A stretch of DNA of 13,678 bases. Source: Succinatimonas sp. UBA6849 (lineage in GTDB: Bacteria; Pseudomonadota; Gammaproteobacteria; Enterobacterales; Succinivibrionaceae). This document shows, in pieces, positions 6,096 through 11,564 of the stretch. The position numbers were made by a program, and so were the translations under genes. Below the pieces are notes generated by a model. The model did not search any database, had not been told where the DNA came from, and was given only the letters and a program-made list of their open reading frames with translations. Where the stretch lies: positions 1 through 13,678 of the forward strand of contig DKDL01000133.1 of NCBI GenBank assembly GCA_002449335.1, read 5' to 3'. Every line of letters starts with the position of its first letter. Positions within the stretch are counted from its first letter, which is position 1.

Positions 6096-7604
6096 TTAGT
6101 TTGAGGCTACGATGCCATATTTTTTCATTTTTTCAACTAAAGTTGTGCGACGTAAGCCTAATATTTCAGAAGCTTTTGCAACAACACCGTTACTTTGTCC
6201 TAAAGCTTGCTTAATCATATTGATTTCGATGTTTGAAACCATATCTTTTAAGTTAATACCTTCAGGTGAAAGTGTTGGCATGAAAGCTTGAGCCATGTCG
6301 TTTTCGCCTTCGATGACAGGAAGTGGAGGTAAGTCAATAGGCTTACTGTCAGCTTCCTCGACATCAAAGTCTTCCTGTACCTCGTCACCTGGCAGAGGTA
6401 CAGAGAAACTGTCTAATAGAGCCATACGCTCTGCATATGGATCATCCTCAAGTTTACCGCCTCTGTAAGATACAGGTAGATCATCTACATCCACAATCTC
6501 GTTTGGATGCAGAATAAGTAGTCTTTCAACTAAGTTAGACAACTCTCTAACATTGCCAGGCCATGGGCATGACATGAGCTGCAACATAGCTCTTTGGGTA
6601 AATCTGATTGATGCTTTCTGCTCTTTACCATGACGATTTACAAGCTCCTGAACTAAGAGCGGAATATCATCAGTTCTGTCTCTAAGTGGAGGAGTATCGA
6701 TTGGGAATACGTTTAATCTGTAGAAAAGATCCTGTCTGAAGGTCTTTTCTTCAACCATCTTCTCAAGATTCTGATGAGTAGCAGCAATCACTCTTACATC
6801 AGCTTTGATAGGTTTATTTGAACCTATTCTTTCAAATTGTCTTTCCTGCAGTACACGCAGTAATTTTACCTGCATCTGCAGAGGCATATCACCAATTTCA
6901 TCTAAGAAAATGGTACCGCCTTCAGCTAACTCAAAACGGCCTTCATGAGCACTGATAGCACCAGTAAAAGCGCCTTTCTCATGGCCGAAGAGTTCAGATT
7001 CTAGTAATTCACCTGGAATTGCACCACAGTTTACAGGAACGAAAGCTTTATTCTTACGGTTTGACAGCTCATGAATAGCACGAGCTACCACTTCTTTACC
7101 AGTACCTGATTCACCTAAAATCAATACAGAAGCATCAGTTGAAGCTACCTGCTCGATTAAACGGCGAACATTAGTAATCGCTTTGCCTTGTCCTACTAGC
7201 ATCTTGATGAGAGCAGCTGCACCGTCACCAGATTTCTTAGAATATTTACGCATAGTTCTAAATGACTGGCAGTAATGCAGAAGTGAAATGATCTCATCAT
7301 AGTTAGGATCATTGCTGATAGTACCCATAAGATTTGAGCAGGTGCTTAAATCCTCTTTGCAGTTGGTGGTACATAAAAGAAAAGCAGTATCTTTGTGGTC
7401 TTTTAATAACTTTTTATACTCTAAAGAGTCAACATCACCTAGAACACAAAAATCTACATTAGAATCCTCTGCTTCAAAGTAGGATAAGCAGTCAGCTACA
7501 TCACCACTCTGACAGACGAGTCCTAGAAATGAAAAGATAGTTTCTAGAGATTGTCTTTTCTGGCCGTCTTTTTCTAAGATCAGCAGATTTCCAGAAAATT
7601 TCAT
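6096..7604 (-). CDS. flrA: FlrA/FleQ-type sigma-54-dependent flagellar master activator
   Basis: A 502-residue enhancer-binding protein. FlrA (Vibrio) and FleQ (Pseudomonas) activate early flagellar genes with sigma-54 RNA polymerase. Residues 1-115 form a receiver-like FleQ domain. The AAA+ domain has Walker A GESGTGKE (164-171), the sigma-54 contact loop GAFTGA (211-216), Walker B GTIFLDEIGDM (D235, E236) and sensor II WPGNVREL (348-355). An acidic, proline-rich linker (about 380-450) leads to a Fis-type helix-turn-helix (about 466-498, ending RRTTLVEKMKKYG). The c-di-GMP signature LFRS of FleQ is LIKM here (132-135), while the ExxxR element looks kept (E320, R324). It has a sigma-70-type promoter about 90 bases upstream and heads the pse operon. 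The naming FlrA versus FleQ is arbitrary. Confidence 0.9.
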   Translation of the reverse strand: MKFSGNLLILEKDGQKRQSLETIFSFLGLVCQSGDVADCLSYFEAEDSNVDFCVLGDVDSLEYKKLLKDHKDTAFLLCTTNCKEDLSTCSNLMGTISNDPNYDEIISLLHYCQSFRTMRKYSKKSGDGAAALIKMLVGQGKAITNVRRLIEQVASTDASVLILGESGTGKEVVARAIHELSNRKNKAFVPVNCGAIPGELLESELFGHEKGAFTGAISAHEGRFELAEGGTIFLDEIGDMPLQMQVKLLRVLQERQFERIGSNKPIKADVRVIAATHQNLEKMVEEKTFRQDLFYRLNVFPIDTPPLRDRTDDIPLLVQELVNRHGKEQKASIRFTQRAMLQLMSCPWPGNVRELSNLVERLLILHPNEIVDVDDLPVSYRGGKLEDDPYAERMALLDSFSVPLPGDEVQEDFDVEEADSKPIDLPPLPVIEGENDMAQAFMPTLSPEGINLKDMVSNIEINMIKQALGQSNGVVAKASEILGLRRTTLVEKMKKYGIVASN

Positions 7605-7632
7605 AATTACACCGAATGATTTACCACAAATA

Positions 7633-7667
7633 AAAGTAGGAGCACTTATTTTGGGGTAGCCTACTTT
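7633..7667 (-). promoter_or_regulatory. Leader hairpin of flrA, possible attenuator
   Basis: In the predicted flrA leader, AAAGTAGG pairs with CCTACTTT around a 19-base loop, and the 3' arm runs into TATTTG. The 8-bp stem followed by a T-rich stretch resembles a weak intrinsic terminator 28 bases before the flrA start codon, which itself has only a weak ribosome binding site (GGTG). It could be an attenuator, an mRNA stabiliser or a protein site in DNA. I do not see a competing antiterminator or a known riboswitch consensus. Confidence 0.4.
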
Positions 7668-7690
7668 AATTATTAAACATGATTACTAGT

Positions 7691-7719
7691 ATCATACTAC
7701 ATACAAAGGGTATCGACAA
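7691..7719 (-). promoter_or_regulatory. Sigma-70-type promoter of the flrA-pse operon
   Basis: On the minus strand, TTGTCG (-35, four of six) and TATGAT (-10, five of six) are separated by exactly 17 bases. Transcription would start near 7684, giving an 80-base leader that contains the hairpin at 7633-7667. A 10-bp palindrome CAAAATTTTG at 7717-7726 overlaps the -35 and could be an operator. No sigma-54 element (GG-N10-GC) is apparent here. Confidence 0.5.
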
Positions 7720-7726
7720 AATTTTG

Positions 7727-8021
7727 ACAATATTTAACGATATTTTCTTAAAACTTAAAATAAATTTGTGACAGATGTTGTGTTCTTACTTATACAGTGC
7801 CTTAAAAATCGCATATATTTCGCTGTGTTACGTAATATGCGGATAATATAGTATACATAAATTATTTTGATTATATTGCTTTTAGTTACTGTCAAAAAAA
7901 TGGAATAGAGTGAATTTTGTCTTGATAAAAGTAAAGTGAATTTTACAAAATTAAAATAAGCTAGCTCTTAGCTTCTACAAAGGCGCACAGTGGGATTTGA
8001 AGGGGCTGTTTATTAATGATG
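7727..8021. other. Non-coding AT-rich stretch between the MCP terminator and the flrA promoter
   Basis: About 300 bases without a supported gene on either strand. The one structured element is an imperfect inverted repeat, ATC-GCATAT (7808-7816) against ATATGC-G-GAT (7835-7844), with an 18-base loop. A 23-codon frame at 7775-7846 (+) has no ribosome binding site. No tRNA, known RNA or further promoter could be supported. Confidence 0.4.
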
Positions 8022-8053
8022 TAAAACAAAAAAGGAGCCATAAGGCTCCTTTT
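8022..8053 (-). terminator. Rho-independent terminator of the chemoreceptor gene
   Basis: On the minus strand, AAAAGGAGCC (8053-8044) pairs perfectly with GGCTCCTTTT (8039-8030) around a four-base loop, followed by TTGTTTTAC. It begins about 20 bases after the stop codon at 8075. The stem and T-tract are classic and insulate flrA from the chemoreceptor transcript. Confidence 0.9.
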
Positions 8054-8074
8054 AAGATGGTATTAAGCTTTAGC

Positions 8075-9676
8075 TTATACCTTTAAGTGTTTGATGTGCT
8101 CTAATAGGCTATCTAATAAATCAACACTCTTTGCAACATCGCTGTTGGTATCCTGAACCTTTTCAGCGAAGGTCTTAGCAATATCAGTAATACCCTGCAT
8201 ATTTGAAGAGATTTCTGAAGTTGCTGTGGTCTGCTGTTCAGCAGCAGTTGCAATCTGAGTGATCTGACCGGTTACACCGCCTACCTGATCAAGAATTGAC
8301 TGTAGTAGGTCATGAACAGAAGATGCCTTATCGGCTAATGAGTTCATATTCTCTAAGCTTGCAGACATTGAGTTGTTAGCGCTGTTAGCGTCAGCCTGAA
8401 TCTGGGTAACCATCTTGGTGATTTCCTGAGTTGAGCTTGAGGTTCTTGAAGCTAATGCACGAACTTCATCTGCAACAACTGCGAATCCCTTACCAGCTTC
8501 ACCTGCACGAGCTGCCTCAATAGCAGCATTTAGAGCTAACAGGTTGGTCTGAGAAGCAATGTCATCAATGGTGTTAACAATAGCACCGATGCTCTCAGCC
8601 TGATTTACTAAAGCCTGAATTAACTCAGCATCGCTCTTTGATTTAACTACCTGATCCTGAATACCGCTGATGGTCTCTTCAACCTGACTTACACCGTTGT
8701 TGGTGGTGTCATTTGATTCAGCAGCAGATTTAGCAGCGTTCTCACAGTTCTTAGCAATATCGTGAGTAGTTGAAACCATCTCGTTAGCAGCAGCTGCAAC
8801 GGTTAATGATCTGTTCTGTGATTCCTGAGCAGACTCATTGATGTGATTAGTAGCTGAGCTGATATCATTGATGTTATCTTCAACAGCGTAAACAGTGTCT
8901 TTAATCTCAGCAACAAGCTTCTGCCAGGTCTTTCTCATATCTTCTAATGAGCGGATTAAAGTACCAAACTCATCAGTGCTATTAGTCTCTAATCTTTCAG
9001 CTAAGTTACCCTGAGCAATAATGCTGGTGTGTTTTACAGCATAATTTAATGAATTTACGATATATGCTGAGAACTTCATTGCAATTCCAACTGCTACAAC
9101 GATAGCAATTAGAGTGATGATGATTGAAACATATAAAGGAGTGTCATCAGCAATCTCATTTAACTCTGCAGTAGACTTATCAATAATGTGGCTACCTAAA
9201 GCATATGAAACACGGCTTACAGCAATAAAGTTTGAGGTTAAATTATGTTTAAAGTAAACAGTAATTTCTTCTTCATTACCTTTCTTTAAAACTTCATAGA
9301 AACCAGGAATTGCATCAACAAATTCTTTTGATTTTTCTTGGATCTGAGTGATCTCTTTTGGATATAAATCACGATTTAATTTGTTAGCTTTGGTAACTAA
9401 GTCTGTAGCTAATGCACTAATTTCTGCTACCTTTGCATCATTAAACAGGCTCTTATCCTCAGATAGAGGGAAGATTGCATCATCTAACTTCTGCATTGCA
9501 TTGTAAGTATCATCTACCTTTGAGTAGCTGGTGCCTACCATGTAGTGAATTGAGGAGATAACTGAGTGGTTTGAGAAAATAACTTTAATACCCACTAAGC
9601 CGACAAGGATAATAAATACGATGACGACTGCAAAAGAGAGCAACATCTTTGCTCTCACGTTTAGATTTGATGACAT
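8075..9676 (-). CDS. Methyl-accepting chemotaxis protein
   Basis: Inner-membrane chemoreceptor of 533 residues that signals ligand binding to CheA/CheW. A short cytoplasmic N-terminus precedes TM1 (about 12-34), then a periplasmic sensor domain of roughly 145 residues that is mostly helical and resembles four-helix-bundle sensors, then TM2 (about 181-205), a HAMP linker (about 206-256) and a long coiled-coil signalling domain. The highly conserved hairpin tip, IDDIASQTNLLALNAAIEAARAGEAGKGFAVVADEVRALA in pattern, spans about 370-410. There is no C-terminal NWETF-like pentapeptide, so adaptation enzymes would dock elsewhere. The ligand is unknown. AGGAAA lies eight bases before the ATG. A sigma-28 promoter and a strong terminator make it a single-gene unit. 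Confidence 0.95.
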   Translation of the reverse strand: MSSNLNVRAKMLLSFAVVIVFIILVGLVGIKVIFSNHSVISSIHYMVGTSYSKVDDTYNAMQKLDDAIFPLSEDKSLFNDAKVAEISALATDLVTKANKLNRDLYPKEITQIQEKSKEFVDAIPGFYEVLKKGNEEEITVYFKHNLTSNFIAVSRVSYALGSHIIDKSTAELNEIADDTPLYVSIIITLIAIVVAVGIAMKFSAYIVNSLNYAVKHTSIIAQGNLAERLETNSTDEFGTLIRSLEDMRKTWQKLVAEIKDTVYAVEDNINDISSATNHINESAQESQNRSLTVAAAANEMVSTTHDIAKNCENAAKSAAESNDTTNNGVSQVEETISGIQDQVVKSKSDAELIQALVNQAESIGAIVNTIDDIASQTNLLALNAAIEAARAGEAGKGFAVVADEVRALASRTSSSTQEITKMVTQIQADANSANNSMSASLENMNSLADKASSVHDLLQSILDQVGGVTGQITQIATAAEQQTTATSEISSNMQGITDIAKTFAEKVQDTNSDVAKSVDLLDSLLEHIKHLKV

Positions 9677-9721
9677 TTTTAGTTTCCTATGTAAGGTGAA
9701 TAAAAATTTAATTCAAAAAAA

Positions 9722-9748
9722 TTATCGACATTATACGCTTCAACTTTA
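9722..9748 (-). promoter_or_regulatory. Sigma-28 (FliA) promoter of the chemoreceptor gene
   Basis: On the minus strand, TAAAGTTG, 11 bases, then GTCGATAA match the flagellar sigma-28 consensus TAAAGTTT-N11-GCCGATAA at 14 of 16 positions with exact spacing. Transcription would begin near 9715, about 40 bases before the ATG at 9676. This places the receptor in the late flagellar class. Confidence 0.82.
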
Positions 9749-9770
9749 AAAAACGATTTAAAAAAATATT

Positions 9771-9813
9771 ACTAAATACTTTACTAAATAATAGACTAAA
9801 AAATCTAACTAAA
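9771..9813. repeat. Four ACTAAA repeats upstream of the sigma-28 promoter
   Basis: ACTAAA occurs at 9771, 9783, 9795 and 9808 (spacings 12, 12 and 13 bases). The first two units extend to ACTAAATA. They lie just upstream of the sigma-28 promoter and downstream of the GGDEF gene's stop. They could be regulator sites or an AT-rich UP-like element, or chance in an AT-rich gap. Confidence 0.3.
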
Positions 9814-9858
9814 TCGAGTTTAAAAGTCTTACATATCAAATGCTAATAATTGGTTTCT

Positions 9859-10695
9859 TTAGTTTACAACAACGTAATTTAAATGCATTCTAGCTTCATC
9901 AAGAAGCTTTTGGGCTTTGGGTATATCGTTGATGCTAATTTTTTCGGCAAAATATCCTCCTATGCTAATACTTAGTTTAACGGCAGGATGTTGAGGTATT
10001 ACAGTTCTTTGTATTTCAGCTCTGATTTCCTCTAGCTTACCTTTTAAAACAGGCTGTTTCATGCCGTAGAAAAAGATAAGAAATTTCTCGCCTTCTAAAT
10101 AAATAATTGAATCTGTTTTTCTGACACACTTTTGCATGGTAATGCCAAGCGTCTTTAATGCAGCATCAGCAACCATTGGACCGTAGGTCTCTTTAATCTG
10201 TCTGAACAGATCTAAATCTACTCTGGCTATAGCAGTCGCTTTTTGAAGAGACTGTTTTTGATCGTCATAATAACGGCGGTTGTAACAGGTAGTAAGAGGA
10301 TCACGGTAGTTCTCATCACTGTACTCATTAAACAGACGAATAAAATCGTTCTTACCAAAATCTTTAAACAGAGAGTCATTGTTAATCATTGAAACAGACT
10401 CTAGTACATACTCTTTACCTTCAATCAGGATGTACTTTGCTGTTACAAAAAAGATGTTCTGTTTTAAAAACTCAAACTTGTTAATCTGAGTTTTTTCAGT
10501 TAATGCTCTTTTGGTGATGCTGTCTGGGTTATTTGCCTCTTCACTTACAGGAACAGTCTTTAATTCACCATTTTCTGAGATGACAAACTTTTTATTAGCA
10601 GCAACATCTAAAAGACTCACGTAGGTGAAGATCTTTGATAACTGTTTTAAAAAGGGGATAATTTCAGCCTTTTTAAAAGAAATACTCTCTGACAT
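9859..10695 (-). CDS. GGDEF-domain protein with a degenerate signature motif (probably inactive diguanylate cyclase)
   Basis: A 278-residue soluble protein with no membrane segment. Residues 1-125 form an unrecognised, possibly PAS-like N-terminal domain (pattern YVLESVSMIN near 96-105). The GGDEF domain begins at RDPLTTCYNRRYY (131-143). It keeps the metal-binding Asp of the DxDxF element (D160, D162, F164) and a downstream Asp (D177), and ends in SISIGGYF. The signature is EGEKF (201-205) instead of GGDEF, so the first Gly and the catalytic Glu are replaced, and the Asn of the usual FKxIND is K168. By family knowledge it should not make c-di-GMP but might bind GTP or act as a regulatory partner. 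No good Shine-Dalgarno precedes the ATG. A motility role is inferred from its neighbours. Confidence 0.75.
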   Translation of the reverse strand: MSESISFKKAEIIPFLKQLSKIFTYVSLLDVAANKKFVISENGELKTVPVSEEANNPDSITKRALTEKTQINKFEFLKQNIFFVTAKYILIEGKEYVLESVSMINNDSLFKDFGKNDFIRLFNEYSDENYRDPLTTCYNRRYYDDQKQSLQKATAIARVDLDLFRQIKETYGPMVADAALKTLGITMQKCVRKTDSIIYLEGEKFLIFFYGMKQPVLKGKLEEIRAEIQRTVIPQHPAVKLSISIGGYFAEKISINDIPKAQKLLDEARMHLNYVVVN

Positions 10696-10758
10696 ATAAA
10701 TCTGAATGTGTTTATTGTTTTTGTATTAACTTATGCTTTTTTTAATCGATCAGGTGTA

Positions 10759-10801
10759 ATTAACAAGTGATCTTTGTAAAGTCAGTCAAGAAAATCTGAC
10801 T
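10759..10801 (-). promoter_or_regulatory. Weak promoter and inverted repeat upstream of the GGDEF gene
   Basis: On the minus strand, TTGACT (10789-10784) is a good -35, but the best -10, GTTAAT (10764-10759), is 19 bases away, so the promoter is weak or activator-dependent. A 6-bp inverted repeat, AGTCAG (10780-10785) and CTGACT (10796-10801), straddles the -35 and could be an operator. Low confidence. Confidence 0.25.
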
Positions 10802-10931
10802 AATTAGATTTACAACCAAATCTTTTTCAAGCATATATTATGTTGTGATACAGTAATTTTAAAGAGATCACATCCTTGTGTATTTTATCTTGAACTAATG
10901 CAAAATTTTTCTGAGTTTGTATCATATGTCA

Positions 10932-10953
10932 TATTATATGAAAACGTTTTCAT
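10932..10953 (+). promoter_or_regulatory. 16-bp palindromic operator (LacI-family type) over a -10 region
   Basis: ATGAAAACGTTTTCAT at 10938-10953 is a perfect 16-bp palindrome with a central CpG, the AAnCGnTT core shape of LacI/PurR/GntR-like repressor sites. TATTAT (10932-10937) directly before it is a plausible -10, putting the start near 10944 inside the palindrome, the classic place for repression. The -35 is poor. The Nim-like gene begins 14 bases after the palindrome. No LacI-family gene is in the window. Confidence 0.5.
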
Positions 10954-10966
10954 TTAGGTAAGCAAT

Positions 10967-11449
10967 ATGCGAAGAAAAGACAGAGAAATAACAGATTTTG
11001 ACAAAATCGTTAAAGTTATCGACTCCTGTGACTGTTTTAGACTAGGTTTAATTGATGATGATAATCTGCCATACATTGTGCCTTTGAACTTTGCTTATGA
11101 AGTTACAGATGGAGTTATCTCTCTGTTCTTCCACGGTTCAAAGTCAGGTAAAAAAGCAGATATTTTAAAGGCAACACAGAAAGTGTCCTTTGAAATGGAT
11201 ACAGGTCATGAGCTCAAAGTAGGTAATGATAATCCTAGCTCTTACAGCTATTATTATGAATGTGTGATGGGAAAGGGAGAGGTTGTTGCTCTAGATTCAT
11301 ATGAGGATAAAGTTAATGCCTTTAAACTCATCATGAAAAAATACGCTCACAGAGATGACTTTTCATTTCCAAAGATCATGATGAAAGCTGTTGCAGTCTA
11401 TAAGATTACAGTTACTTCATTAAGCTGTAAGGTTCATGCTAAGCCTTAA
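10967..11449 (+). CDS. Nim-like FMN-binding protein (pyridoxamine 5'-phosphate oxidase-like fold)
   Basis: A 160-residue cytoplasmic protein of the flavin-binding split-barrel group that includes NimA, the 5-nitroimidazole reductases of Bacteroides. Signatures are the N-terminal MRRKDREI, GLIDDDNLPYIVPLNFAYE (about 27-45), and the flavin-contacting FFHGSKSGKKADIL near 54-67, followed by the GKGEV strand. Most chromosomal relatives are housekeeping flavoproteins of unknown substrate, so nitroimidazole resistance should not be assumed. AGGT precedes the ATG at usual spacing. It stands alone, convergent with the SNF2 gene, and a palindromic operator covers its probable start point. Confidence 0.85.
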   Translation: MRRKDREITDFDKIVKVIDSCDCFRLGLIDDDNLPYIVPLNFAYEVTDGVISLFFHGSKSGKKADILKATQKVSFEMDTGHELKVGNDNPSSYSYYYECVMGKGEVVALDSYEDKVNAFKLIMKKYAHRDDFSFPKIMMKAVAVYKITVTSLSCKVHAKP

Positions 11450-11506
11450 CCTATCTAGAGCCAATTATAAAGTGTCTTCTTTACTCATCAGCTTAAACTA
11501 TCTACT

Positions 11507-11535
11507 AAAAACAAAGGCTGCAAAAGCAGCCTTTG
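11507..11535 (-). terminator. Rho-independent terminator of the SNF2-family gene
   Basis: On the minus strand, CAAAGGCTGC (11535-11526) pairs perfectly with GCAGCCTTTG (11521-11512) around TTTT and is followed by five T. It lies about 30 bases past the stop codon at 11565. On the plus strand the stem is preceded by A-rich DNA but not followed by T, so for the Nim-like gene it is at best a weak terminator. Confidence 0.9.
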
Positions 11536-11564
11536 GATCAAGATTAATTTCAAGAAAGTTTAGC

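Noticed and set aside
7724..7729. Plus-strand TTGACA near the flrA promoter
   Set aside because: The bases 16-18 positions downstream do not form a -10, and transcription would lead to no gene.
7775..7846. 23-codon hydrophobic plus-strand ORF
   Set aside because: No ribosome binding site or promoter supports it, and short hydrophobic frames are common by chance in AT-rich DNA.
10854..10875. Possible CRP site upstream of the Nim-like gene
   Set aside because: The right half TCACA is perfect but the left half is TTTTA instead of TGTGA, and the distance to the likely start (about 80 bases) fits no standard activator position well.
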